This document shows positions 49,985 through 58,140 of a stretch of 64,000 bases of DNA, in pieces. Both the position numbers and the translations under genes were made by a program. Source of the DNA: CAIKZZ01 sp035524595 (GTDB lineage: Bacteria; Pseudomonadota; Gammaproteobacteria; Steroidobacterales; Steroidobacteraceae); contig DATKOP010000062.1 in assembly GCA_035524595.1 (NCBI GenBank), positions 62,001 through 126,000 of the forward strand. Reading direction: 5' to 3'. The notes under the pieces are model-generated. The model saw nothing but the letters and a program-made list of their open reading frames with translations. It did not search any database and had not been told where the DNA came from. How positions within the stretch are numbered: the first letter of the stretch is position 1; each line of letters begins with the position of its first letter.

Positions 49985-51378
49985 GGCGCGGCCTCGTACT
50001 TGCCGTGGCGCACCAGCGCGTACGCCACCAGCGCCACGGCCACCGACCCGACGCTCGCCCACAGCTGGCTCGCGAGGTCGGGCGTGAACGCCATCGCGAC
50101 CAGCACCGCGGTCATCGCCGCGATCGCGAAGTAGCTGAGCCACGGGAACAGCCAGATCGGCAGCGCCGGCGGCGGGCCGCCGGCGCGCTCGCCGCGGCGG
50201 CGCAGGCTCACCTGCGCGGCGGCGGTGGCGATGTAGACGAACACGATGACCGCGCCGGACGCGTTCACCAGCCACTTGAACACCACGCTCGGCGACAGCA
50301 CCGCGACCAGCACGCCGGCGAAGCCGACGGCGCTGCCGAGCATCACCGAGCGCGCCGGCACGTGGCGCTTGTTGGTCTTGACGAGCCAGTGCGGCGCGTC
50401 GCCCTTGTCGGCGAGCACGAACAGCACGCGCGAGGCGACGTAGAAGGCCGAGTTCAGGCAGGAGAGCACGGCCGTCAGGATGATCGCGCTCATGATCGTC
50501 GGCGCCCAGGGCACGTGCATCTGCTCGAGCGCGCGCGTGAACGGCGACTCGCCCGGCCGGACCCGGTCCCACGGCAGGATGCTGACGATCAGCAGCAGCG
50601 AGGTGACGTAGAACACCAGGATGCGCACCACGATCGTCGAGCTCATGCGCGCCACCGCGCGCGCAGGCTCGGTGGACTCGGCCGCGGCGACCGCGACGAT
50701 CTCGGCACCCATCATCGAGAAGATCACCGTCGTCACGGTCGCGAGCACCGCGACCGGGCCGTGCGGCATGAAGCCGCCGTGGCTGACGAGGTTGCCGAAG
50801 GTCGGGCCGCTCGGCGAGCTCAGCCCGAAGGCGTACGACGCCGCCATCGCGATGAAGGTGATGATCGCCGCCACCTTGATCGAGGAGAACCAGAACTCAA
50901 ACTCGCCATAGGCGCGCGCCGACATCAGGTTGACGCCGGTCATCGCCGCCATCAGGATCGCGCCGAGCTGCCAGTTCTCGAGCGGCAGCCAGTCCTGCAG
51001 GATGGTCGCGCCGGCGATCGCCTCGACCGGGATCACGACCACCCAGAAGAACCAGTACAGCCAGCCGACCGAGAATCCCGCCCAGTGGCCCAGGCCGAGG
51101 CGCGAGAACTCGGTGAACGAGCGGACCTGGGGGTTGGCCACCGCCATCTCGCCCAGCATCCGCATGATCAGGAAGACGACCGCCCCGGTCAGCGCGTAGC
51201 TGATCACCGACGCGGGTCCGGCCGCCGAGATCGCCGCGCTGCTGCCGACGAACAGCCCGGCGCCGATGATGCCGCCGATGGTGATCATCGACACGTGCCG
51301 TGGCCGCAGCGACCGGCTCAGCGAGTGGTCGTCGGCGGCGGCCGTGGTGGCGCTGACCGTGGCGGCGGTGTCGTTCAT
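49981..51378 (-). CDS. Amino acid permease, GABA-permease/AAT family
   Basis: The 465-residue protein is a 12-span APC-superfamily proton symporter. The opening SRSLRPRHVSMITIGGIIGAGLFVGSS is the AAT-family signature, and GAEIVAVAAAESTEPARAVARM in the middle is typical. It resembles GabP and related carriers for GABA or aromatic/basic amino acids; specificity cannot be told. It is co-transcribed with the aldehyde dehydrogenase. A role in GABA or polyamine uptake would match the putrescine genes 5 kb away, but that is inference. Confidence 0.86.
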   Translation of the reverse strand: MNDTAATVSATTAAADDHSLSRSLRPRHVSMITIGGIIGAGLFVGSSAAISAAGPASVISYALTGAVVFLIMRMLGEMAVANPQVRSFTEFSRLGLGHWAGFSVGWLYWFFWVVVIPVEAIAGATILQDWLPLENWQLGAILMAAMTGVNLMSARAYGEFEFWFSSIKVAAIITFIAMAASYAFGLSSPSGPTFGNLVSHGGFMPHGPVAVLATVTTVIFSMMGAEIVAVAAAESTEPARAVARMSSTIVVRILVFYVTSLLLIVSILPWDRVRPGESPFTRALEQMHVPWAPTIMSAIILTAVLSCLNSAFYVASRVLFVLADKGDAPHWLVKTNKRHVPARSVMLGSAVGFAGVLVAVLSPSVVFKWLVNASGAVIVFVYIATAAAQVSLRRRGERAGGPPPALPIWLFPWLSYFAIAAMTAVLVAMAFTPDLASQLWASVGSVAVALVAYALVRHGKYEAAP

Positions 51379-51542
51379 GGGCGTTCGGCTCCGGGGGGAG
51401 GGATGGCGCAGCCGCAGAGGTTACACAATGCGGCGCCAGCGGGCAGCCGGTTCTACAATATCCCCGGCCGGACCGCCGGTCGCGCGCCGGGCGCGGCCGC
51501 CGGCCGGCGCGCGAGCGGCTGCGGCGAGCGAGGGGAGGGGGC

Positions 51543-52514
51543 GTGAACGAATACGGTGACCCGGAATTCGGCGACATCGAGGCGGCCGCGGCGCGCATCG
51601 AGCGCTACGTGCGGCACACGCCGGTGCTGGCCTCGGTGGAGCTGTCGCGCGCGCTCGGCAGCGGCACCGAGTTCAAGTGCGAGAGCCTGCAGAGCGCCGG
51701 CGCGTTCAAGTCGCGCGGCGCCTGCAACGCGGTGTTCGCGCTCGACGACGCGAGCGCCGCACGCGGCGTCGCGACCCACTCGTCCGGCAACCACGCGGCG
51801 GCGCTGTCGCGCGCGGCGCGGCTGCGCGGCATCCCGGCCTACATCGTCATGCCGCGCGGCGCGCCGCGCATCAAGCGCGCCGCGGTCGAGGGCTTCGGCG
51901 GGCGCATCCAGGAGTGCGAGCCGACGCTCGCCGCGCGCGAGGCCGCCGCGGCCGAGCTCGTCGCCGCGACCGGCGCCACGCTCGTGCATCCCTACGACGA
52001 CCCGCAGGTGATCGCCGGCCAGGGCACGATCGTCGTCGAGCTCGCCGCGCAGACCGCCGCTCCGGACGTCGTGCTGGTGCCGGTGGGCGGCGGCGGCCTG
52101 CTGTCGGGCACGGCGCTCGCCTGCCGGCGGCTGTGGCCGGGCGCGCGCGTCGTCGGCGCGGAGCCCGCCGGCGCCGACGACGCCTTCCGCTCGTTCGCGA
52201 GCGGCGCGCTGCAGCCCCAGCTCGCGCCGCAGACCATCGCCGACGGACTGCGCGGCGCGCTCTCGGCGCGCACCTTCAGGATCGCGCGCGCCAACGCCGA
52301 CGAGATCGTCACCGTCGGCGAGGCGAGCATCGTCGCCGCGATGCGCCTGGTGTTCGACCTGCTCAAGGTCGTCATCGAGCCGTCGTCGGCGGTGCCGGTG
52401 GCGGCGCTGCTGGAGGGCAAGGTGCGCGCGGCGCGCGTGGTCGTGGTGCTGTCCGGCGGCAACGTCGATCTCGACGCGCTGCCGTGGAGCGCGGCCGCGC
52501 CGGTCATTAGGTAG
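51543..52514 (+). CDS. PLP-dependent threonine dehydratase/serine racemase-like enzyme
   Basis: The 323-residue fold-type II PLP enzyme carries the lysine K56 in GAFKSRGACNAV, the substrate loop SSGNHAAALS and the phosphate loop PVGGGGLLSG. It lacks the ACT-type regulatory domain of biosynthetic IlvA, so it is the catabolic threonine/serine ammonia-lyase or serine racemase type; beta-hydroxyaspartate lyase is another possibility. The start is GTG 51543. TACAAT at 51454-51459 may be the -10. It diverges from the permease gene. Confidence 0.85.
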   Translation: MNEYGDPEFGDIEAAAARIERYVRHTPVLASVELSRALGSGTEFKCESLQSAGAFKSRGACNAVFALDDASAARGVATHSSGNHAAALSRAARLRGIPAYIVMPRGAPRIKRAAVEGFGGRIQECEPTLAAREAAAAELVAATGATLVHPYDDPQVIAGQGTIVVELAAQTAAPDVVLVPVGGGGLLSGTALACRRLWPGARVVGAEPAGADDAFRSFASGALQPQLAPQTIADGLRGALSARTFRIARANADEIVTVGEASIVAAMRLVFDLLKVVIEPSSAVPVAALLEGKVRAARVVVVLSGGNVDLDALPWSAAAPVIR

Positions 52515-52602
52515 TCCGCGCAGCACGCTAGGCACAAGCGGCGATCCGCGCCTCGGTGGCCCCGGCGTACGCTATCGGCATCGGCTGAGCGGAGGGCGCA
52601 CC

Positions 52603-53577
52603 ATGTTCGACAGCAAGCACATCCTCGTGGCACTCGCCGACCCGACCGCGAAGTCGTCCCCGGCGCTGATGCGCGCGCTCGAGATCGCGGCCAAGACCGG
52701 TGCCCAGGTGACGCTGTTCCACAGCCTGTACAGCCCGTACGTCGCCGGCGAGCAGTTCTACAGTCCGACCGACCTGCAGCGCGACATCGAGGCGGCGGTC
52801 AACGCCCGCAAGCGCGAGCTCGAGCGGCTGGCGAAGCCGCTCGTGGCGGCCGGCGTGACCACGCACGTGCGCGTGCGCTGGGACTACCCGATACACGAGA
52901 GCATCGTCCGCGAGGCGATGCGCGAAGCGATCGACCTGGTCGTCATCGAGAGCCACCGCCACGGCGCCGCGGCGCGTCTCGTGCTGACCAACACGGACTG
53001 GCAGCTGATCCGGCTGTGCCCGTGCCCGGTGCTGCTGGTCAAGACCAGCCGGCGCTACGAGCGGCCGCGCGTGCTCGCGTCGGTGGACCCGCTGCACGCC
53101 CACGCGAAGCCCGCGGCGCTGGACGCGCGCCTGCTCGCGACCGGCGGCGCGCTCGCCGAGACCTTCGGCGGCAAGCTGCACGCCGCGCACTTCTACCTGC
53201 TGACGACGCCGCTCGCGACCGGCTTCATGGTCGAGCCGCTGCCGCTGCCCGCGGAGATCGCCGAGCAGCATGCCCGCGACGTGCGGCAGGCCTTCGAGGC
53301 GCTGACGGCCAAGTACGCGCTCGGCCCACGCCGCGCGCACCTGCGCGCCGGCCTGCCGGTCGACGAGCTGCCGGAGCTCGCCGCCGAGCTCGACGCGCAC
53401 GTGGTGGTGATGGGTGCCGTGTCGAGGAGCGGTCTGAAGCGCCTGTTCATCGGCCACACGGCCGAGCGCGTCATCGACCGGCTGAAGTGCGACGTGCTGA
53501 TCGTCAAGCCGGAAGGCTTCAGGACGCCGGTGCCGAAGAAGGCGGCCAATCGCCCGGTGGTCCTGCCGCCGCTCTGA
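52603..53577 (+). CDS. Tandem universal stress protein (UspE-like)
   Basis: The 324-residue protein has two Usp domains, about 1-148 and 155-308. The first opens HILVALADPTAKSSPALMRAL. The second ends MGAVSRSGLKRLFIGHTAERVIDRLKC in outline, containing the G-x2-G-x9-G-type nucleotide loop of ATP-binding Usp proteins. Such proteins help cells through starvation, redox and motility stress; no precise activity is known. Its 3' end overlaps the convergent kinase-fusion gene by 59 bases. Confidence 0.88.
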   Translation: MFDSKHILVALADPTAKSSPALMRALEIAAKTGAQVTLFHSLYSPYVAGEQFYSPTDLQRDIEAAVNARKRELERLAKPLVAAGVTTHVRVRWDYPIHESIVREAMREAIDLVVIESHRHGAAARLVLTNTDWQLIRLCPCPVLLVKTSRRYERPRVLASVDPLHAHAKPAALDARLLATGGALAETFGGKLHAAHFYLLTTPLATGFMVEPLPLPAEIAEQHARDVRQAFEALTAKYALGPRRAHLRAGLPVDELPELAAELDAHVVVMGAVSRSGLKRLFIGHTAERVIDRLKCDVLIVKPEGFRTPVPKKAANRPVVLPPL

Positions 53578-55099
53578 GCGCGGCGGCGACCGCCGCCGCG
53601 TCGACCGGCCCCGCGGTGTCGACCCGCACTGCGTAGCGCCGTTCCGCCGCCGTGAGCGGCCGGGCCGTCGCGAGCTGGTGCGCGAGCACCTGCGCGGTCG
53701 CCTCCGACGGGTCGCCGCGCCGTGCCGCGACGCGCGCCAGCAGCAGCTCGGCCGGTGCACTGCACTCGACGATCGCGAACGGGGCCGCGGCGGCGCGCGC
53801 CGCCGCCGCCGCGCGCTGCCGCTCGGCGGCGTCGAGGAAGCTGGCGTCGATGATCACGCTGAGCCCGGCCCGTGCGAGCGCAGCGGCGGCCGCGACCAGG
53901 TGCGCATAGGTGCGCGCGCTCGCCGCCGGCTCGTACAGTCCTGCGTTCAGCCCCGAGGCGCTGCGCGCCGCGGCCGGCAGCCCGGCGAGGCGCTTGCGCT
54001 CGACGTCGGAGCGCAGCCGCACGCCGGGCAGCGCGGTGGCGAGCGCCGCGGCGAGCCGGCTCTTGCCCGAGCCGGACGGGCCGCAGGTGATCGCCACGAG
54101 CCCGGCGGCGCGGGTCGCGTAGTCGCTCGCCGCGGCCACGAGCCGCCGGCACTCGGACCAGGCGTCCGCCGCCGCCGGGTCGGCGCCGAGCTGCTGCGCG
54201 CGCAAGGCATCCACCTTGGCGCGCACCAGCGCCCGGTAGCACAGGAACCAGCGCCAGACCGGTGCCGCGCCGAAGTCGCCGGAGGCGCTCAGCCAGCCGT
54301 CGAGGAAAGCCGCCGCGAGCTCCGGGCGCGCGCGGCGCTCGAGGTCCATCGCCAGGAACGCCGCGTCGCTCGCGACGTCGACGAAGCGCAGCCGCGCCGC
54401 GAAGTCGATGCCGTCGAAGGGCGTCAGCCGGCCGTCGAGGCGCACGACGTTGCGCGCGTGCAGGTCGCCGTGACACTCGCGCACGCGGCCGGCCGCGCGG
54501 CGCGCCGCGAGCAGCGGTGCGATCGCCGCGTGCTCGCGCGCGACCCAGCTCGCGAGCGCCGCGAGCGCGGCCGCCGGCAGCGGCTGCCCGGGCAGACGCA
54601 GCGCGTCGAGGTTCTCGTGCATCGCGCCGAGCGCCTCGCGCGGCGTGCCCCACGGCGCGTCCGGCTCGACCGCCGGGCCCGCGGCCTGCCAGCCGGCCAC
54701 CGCCGCGCCGAGCGCAGTCAGCTCGGCGGCGGTCACGCCGTCGGCGGCGAGCAGCGCATCGAGCTCGAGCGCGCGATCGAAGCGCCGCATCCGCACCGCC
54801 GGCTCGAGCGGCGTCCCCGGGCGGTCGAAGCGCGGGCCGGCGGCGGTCGCGACGAGTTCCGATACGCCGAGGTACAGGGACGGCGCCCAGCGACGGTTGA
54901 GCGCGACCTCGGTCGCGCACGCGGCGCGCCTCAGCGCCGGGGTGGAATAGTCGAGGAACGGGAAGCGGACCGGCTTCTTGACCTTGTAGGCATAGTTGCC
55001 GGCGAGCACGACCCACGAGACGTGGGTCTCGATCAGTGCCGGTGCCGGCGCGGCGTGCGGGTAGGTGGCCGGGTCGAGCAGCGCTCCCGGCAAGTCCAC
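53519..55099 (-). CDS. Aminoglycoside-phosphotransferase-like/P-loop kinase fusion protein
   Basis: The 526-residue protein joins two catalytic modules. Residues about 1-330 form a kinase of the APH fold, with D212 and N217 in CHGDLHARN and metal-binding FDGIDF (228-233). Residues about 335-510 are a P-loop kinase/ATPase with Walker A GPSGSGKS (340-347) and DASFLDAAER. This fusion is a known but unstudied bacterial architecture; the substrate is unknown, and resistance to aminoglycosides should not be assumed. The start is uncertain: GTG 55099 follows the DUF6763 stop by 22 bases, and TTG 55093 is also possible. Confidence 0.82.
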   Translation of the reverse strand: MDLPGALLDPATYPHAAPAPALIETHVSWVVLAGNYAYKVKKPVRFPFLDYSTPALRRAACATEVALNRRWAPSLYLGVSELVATAAGPRFDRPGTPLEPAVRMRRFDRALELDALLAADGVTAAELTALGAAVAGWQAAGPAVEPDAPWGTPREALGAMHENLDALRLPGQPLPAAALAALASWVAREHAAIAPLLAARRAAGRVRECHGDLHARNVVRLDGRLTPFDGIDFAARLRFVDVASDAAFLAMDLERRARPELAAAFLDGWLSASGDFGAAPVWRWFLCYRALVRAKVDALRAQQLGADPAAADAWSECRRLVAAASDYATRAAGLVAITCGPSGSGKSRLAAALATALPGVRLRSDVERKRLAGLPAAARSASGLNAGLYEPAASARTYAHLVAAAAALARAGLSVIIDASFLDAAERQRAAAAARAAAAPFAIVECSAPAELLLARVAARRGDPSEATAQVLAHQLATARPLTAAERRYAVRVDTAGPVDAAAVAAALRAAAGPPGDWPPSSAPAS

Positions 55100-55121
55100 G
55101 CGCGGCGCGTCGTCGGCGGCG

Positions 55122-55481
55122 TCAGTGGGTGGTCGGCGAGGCGTCGTCGTCGGCCTCGTCGGCCTCGGCGGCTTCCTGGATCTGCGCCGGGAACTCGTCG
55201 AGCGGGCCGCGCCAGTCGCGCGAGGCGAACTCGCTGCCCGCGGCGTCGCCGAGCTGCTCGGCCTCGACGTCATCCACCGGTCCGGTCCAGTCCTCCGGTG
55301 CCTCGGCCGGATCCAGCGGCATCGCGAACCACGTATCGAGATCCATCTCGTCGACGTCGCCATCGAAGTCCTGGATCTCGACGTAGCCGTCGTCCTGGTC
55401 GTAGGCGACTACCTGGAACATCTGGCCCTTGTCGCGGTGTGCGTACCAGTGCCCCACTTCGGGGATGAGTCGGGTGACCAT
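55122..55481 (-). CDS. DUF6763-like acidic protein
   Basis: The 119-residue protein is acidic, with an N-terminal beta segment PEVGHWYAHRDKGQMFQVVA and later EIQDFDGDVDEMDLDTW, as in the DUF6763 family seen in gammaproteobacteria. No function is known. The last 40 residues are rich in Asp and Glu (EADEADDDA). A TAGCAT at 55526-55521 may be the -10. It is probably co-transcribed with the downstream kinase-fusion gene. Confidence 0.8.
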   Translation of the reverse strand: MVTRLIPEVGHWYAHRDKGQMFQVVAYDQDDGYVEIQDFDGDVDEMDLDTWFAMPLDPAEAPEDWTGPVDDVEAEQLGDAAGSEFASRDWRGPLDEFPAQIQEAAEADEADDDASPTTH

Positions 55482-55876
55482 GCGCGTGCGTCCTGGACTG
55501 CGGAGAGAGGGTCAGTTGCCATGCTACGTCCGCTGGGTGCGAGCGGCGTAGGGAAATGTGCGCATATTTTGCCGCAGCGCGGTTTCGGTCCGGCTGGGCA
55601 CGCGACCTCGGCGGGGCCGGGCCCGCGAGGCCGGCCGCGGGCGCGTGCTGCGCGCGGCACGGTTCCTGCACCGTGATCGGACGGCGTGCCGCGCGCGACC
55701 GGCGGCCGCGGCGCGCATCGCGCGTGCTCCCGGCTCCCGTCGCTGCGCGAGCGGGTCCTCGCCGAGGGTGCGCCGCGGGTCGCGCTTGAACCGCGTGCGA
55801 GCGACGCCGCGCTTGGCGCATGCGATCGGCCGGTGCCGACGCGGTGTCGTGGCCGAACAACGGACGATTAGGATAA
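55482..55876. other. Long intergenic region upstream of puuR
   Basis: About 395 very GC-rich bases with no supported gene. The frame running into puuR stays open here, but shows no start site or family similarity. The only features noticed are the DUF6763 -10 candidate near 55521 and an AT-rich CATATTTTGC near 55563-55572. The regulatory part proper begins at 55877. Confidence 0.5.
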
Positions 55877-55906
55877 TTGACACTTTGCGTGGAAATGCGC
55901 CATATT
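55877..55906 (+). promoter_or_regulatory. Promoter of puuR
   Basis: A perfect TTGACA (55877-55882) is followed after 18 bases by CATATT (55901-55906, four of six). The expected start is near 55913, inside the 14-bp palindrome and just before the PuuR-like box. Confidence 0.6.
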
Positions 55907-55917
55907 CTCGCGAGAAT
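55904..55917. promoter_or_regulatory. Perfect 14-bp palindrome over the puuR promoter
   Basis: ATTCTCGCGAGAAT is exactly self-complementary and overlaps the end of the -10 and the predicted start of transcription, a typical repressor position. It could bind PuuR or another dimeric regulator; no second copy was noticed. Confidence 0.6.
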
Positions 55918-55933
55918 GTTCAATATTATTCAC
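55917..55933. promoter_or_regulatory. PuuR-type operator upstream of puuR
   Basis: TGTTCAATATTATTCAC resembles the E. coli PuuR site (TGTTCATTATATTTT in this orientation) and matches the box at the puuD start (61984-61999) at nearly every position: GTTCAATATWATTMAC. It lies in the puuR leader, so autoregulation is likely. Confidence 0.62.
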
Positions 55934-55944
55934 AGCGGTGCCGC

Positions 55945-56505
55945 TTGAGCGCGGGCGGGGGGATCGACGTCGGTGCGCACCTGCGCGCCATCCGCCAGCT
56001 CCACGGCCTCTCGCAGCGCGAGCTCGCCAAGCGCGCCGGCGTCACCAACGGCATGATCTCGCTGATCGAGCAGAATCGCGTCAGCCCCTCGGTCAGCTCA
56101 CTGAAGAAGGTCCTCGACGGCATCCCGATGTCGCTCGCGGACTTCTTCACGATGGATCTCGCGGTACCGCCGCAGGTGTTCTACGGCCGTGACGAGCTGA
56201 CCGAGATCGGCGCTGCCCCGGTCGAGCTGCGCCTCGTCGCCGCACGGCGTCCGCAGCGCGCGCTGTCGATCCTGCACGAGCGCTACGCGGCGGGGGCCGA
56301 CACCGGGCCCGACATGCTGTCGCACCCCGGCGAGGAGGGCGGCGTCGTGGTCAGCGGCCAGGTCGAGGTCACCGTCGGCGCCGCGACGCGCGTGCTCGGC
56401 CGCGGCGATGCCTACTACTTCTCGACGGCGTTGCCGCACCGCTTCCGCAATGCCGGCGACGAGGACTGTGAGATCATCAGCGCGAGCACGCCGCCCACGT
56501 TCTGA
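55945..56505 (+). CDS. puuR: PuuR-type XRE regulator with cupin domain
   Basis: PuuR represses putrescine utilisation genes and is released by putrescine. The 186-residue protein has an XRE helix-turn-helix (about 6-62; LSQRELAKRAGVTNGMISLIEQ) and a cupin sensor domain (about 100-183; LSHPGEEGGVVVSGQVEV, YYFSTALPHRF), the PuuR plan. The TTG start at 55945 gives the family N-terminus; no ATG or GTG in frame fits. Putrescine genes follow (puuC) and lie 6 kb on (puuD, puuA). The promoter carries a palindrome and a PuuR-like box. Confidence 0.85.
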   Translation: MSAGGGIDVGAHLRAIRQLHGLSQRELAKRAGVTNGMISLIEQNRVSPSVSSLKKVLDGIPMSLADFFTMDLAVPPQVFYGRDELTEIGAAPVELRLVAARRPQRALSILHERYAAGADTGPDMLSHPGEEGGVVVSGQVEVTVGAATRVLGRGDAYYFSTALPHRFRNAGDEDCEIISASTPPTF

Positions 56506-56520
56506 GCCGCGCGCCGCCGC

Positions 56521-56537
56521 CGGCCGGTGCCCGGCCG
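56521..56537. other. Strong hairpin between puuR and puuC
   Basis: CGGCCGG (56521-56527) and CCGGCCG (56531-56537) form a perfect 7-bp stem with a 3-base loop. No T tract follows, so it is not a normal terminator; it could dampen expression of puuC or stabilise the puuR end of the mRNA. Confidence 0.45.
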
Positions 56538-56573
56538 CCGCCCCCGCGATTCCCCGCCGAGAGGTTCCATGCC

Positions 56574-58085
56574 ATGTCCGCCGTAGCCGAGATGCCGAGT
56601 CCCGCCGCCGCCTGGCGCAGCCGTGCCGCGGGACTGTCGATCGAGGGCCGCGCGTTCGTCGGCGGCCAGTACGTCGCCGCCGCGAGCGGCGCGACCTTCG
56701 ACTGCGTCAGCCCGATCGACGGGCGCGTGCTCGCGCAGGTCGCCGCCTGCGACCTCGCCGACGTCAACGTCGCGGTGGCGAGCGCGCGGCGCGCCTTCGA
56801 CGGCGGCAGCTGGTCGAAGGCGCCGCCGGCCAAGCGCAAGAAGGTGCTGCAGCGGCTCGCGGAGCTGATCCTCGCGCACCGCGAGGAGCTCGCGCTGCTC
56901 GAGACGCTGGACATGGGCAAGCCGATCGGCGACAGCCTCGCGGTCGACATCCCGGGCTCGGCGCGCGCGATCAACTGGTACGGCGAGGCGATCGACAAGG
57001 TCTACGACGAGATCGCGGCTACCGGTCCGACCGAGCTCGGCATGATCACGCGCGAGCCCTGCGGCGTGGTCGGCGCGGTGGTGCCGTGGAACTTCCCGTT
57101 GCTGATGGCGGCCTGGAAGCTCGGCCCGGCGCTCGCGAGCGGCAACTCCGTGATCCTCAAGCCGTCGGAGAAGTCGCCGCTGACCGCGATCCGGCTGGCG
57201 CAGCTCGCGGTCGAGGCGGGGCTGCCGGAAGGCGTGCTGAACGTGCTGCCGGGCTTCGGCCACACGGCCGGCCAGGCGCTCGGGCTGCACATGGACGTCG
57301 ACGTCATCGCCTTCACCGGCTCGACCCGCACCGGCAAGCGCATGCTCGAGTACTCCGGCCAGTCGAACATGAAGCGCGTCTGGCTCGAGTGCGGCGGCAA
57401 GTCGCCGAACATCGTGCTCGCCGACACGCGCGACCTCGAGCGTGCGGCGACCGCGGCCGCCTGGGCGATCTTCTTCAACCAGGGCGAGGTCTGCACGGCG
57501 GGCTCGCGGCTGCTGGTGCAGGATTCGGTCAAGGACCAGGTGCTCGACAAGGTCATCGAGGTCGGCCGCACGCTCAGGCCGGGCGACCCGCTCGATCCCG
57601 CGACCAAGCTTGGCGCGATCGTCGACACGGTGCAGATGGACACGGTGCTGCGCTACATCGACGCCGGCCGCAGCGAGGGCGCGAGCCTGGTGCTCGGCGG
57701 CGCGCAGACGCGCCGCGACACGGGCGGCTGCTACGTCGAGCCGACGGTGTTCGACGCGGTCTCGCCGCGCATGAAGATCGCGCGCGAGGAGATCTTCGGG
57801 CCGGTGCTGTCGACGCTGACCTTCAGGGACGTCGACGAGGCGATCCGGATCGCGAACGACACGATCTACGGCCTCGCGGCCTCGGTCTGGACGCGCGACA
57901 TCTCGACCGCGCACCGCGTCGCGCGCGAGCTGCGCGCCGGCAGCGTCTGGGTGAACTGCTACGACGGCGGCGACATGACCGTGCCGTTCGGCGGCTACAA
58001 GCAGTCCGGCATCGGTCGCGACAAGTCGCTGCACGCGCTCGACAAGTACACCGAGCTCAAGGCCACCTGGATCGACCTCAGCTGA
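56574..58085 (+). CDS. puuC: Gamma-glutamyl-gamma-aminobutyraldehyde dehydrogenase (PuuC-like)
   Basis: PuuC oxidises gamma-glutamyl-aminobutyraldehyde, and other amino-aldehydes, to the acid in the glutamylated putrescine pathway. The 503-residue protein has NAD-binding VVPWNFPLLMAAWKLGPALA, general base E272 in LECGGKSPNI and nucleophile C307 in NQGEVCTAGSR. The start of the protein (LSIEGRAFVGGQY) and its C-terminal SVWVNCYDGGDMTVPFGGYK match PuuC and related amino-aldehyde enzymes. GAGAGG precedes the ATG. It lies 69 bases after puuR, probably on the same transcript. Confidence 0.85.
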   Translation: MSAVAEMPSPAAAWRSRAAGLSIEGRAFVGGQYVAAASGATFDCVSPIDGRVLAQVAACDLADVNVAVASARRAFDGGSWSKAPPAKRKKVLQRLAELILAHREELALLETLDMGKPIGDSLAVDIPGSARAINWYGEAIDKVYDEIAATGPTELGMITREPCGVVGAVVPWNFPLLMAAWKLGPALASGNSVILKPSEKSPLTAIRLAQLAVEAGLPEGVLNVLPGFGHTAGQALGLHMDVDVIAFTGSTRTGKRMLEYSGQSNMKRVWLECGGKSPNIVLADTRDLERAATAAAWAIFFNQGEVCTAGSRLLVQDSVKDQVLDKVIEVGRTLRPGDPLDPATKLGAIVDTVQMDTVLRYIDAGRSEGASLVLGGAQTRRDTGGCYVEPTVFDAVSPRMKIAREEIFGPVLSTLTFRDVDEAIRIANDTIYGLAASVWTRDISTAHRVARELRAGSVWVNCYDGGDMTVPFGGYKQSGIGRDKSLHALDKYTELKATWIDLS

Positions 58086-58140
58086 GTCCGCCGATGGGCA
58101 CGCACACCGTCGCGCCTGGCGCGGCGCCCGGGCGGGCCGC

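Noticed and set aside
53519..55099. Aminoglycoside resistance gene
   Set aside because: The APH fold is shared by many metabolic kinases; the fusion with a P-loop kinase and its chromosomal context do not suggest drug resistance.
55558..55944. N-terminal extension of PuuR into the upstream open frame
   Set aside because: The extension passes through the promoter, palindrome and operator, and encodes no similarity to the family.
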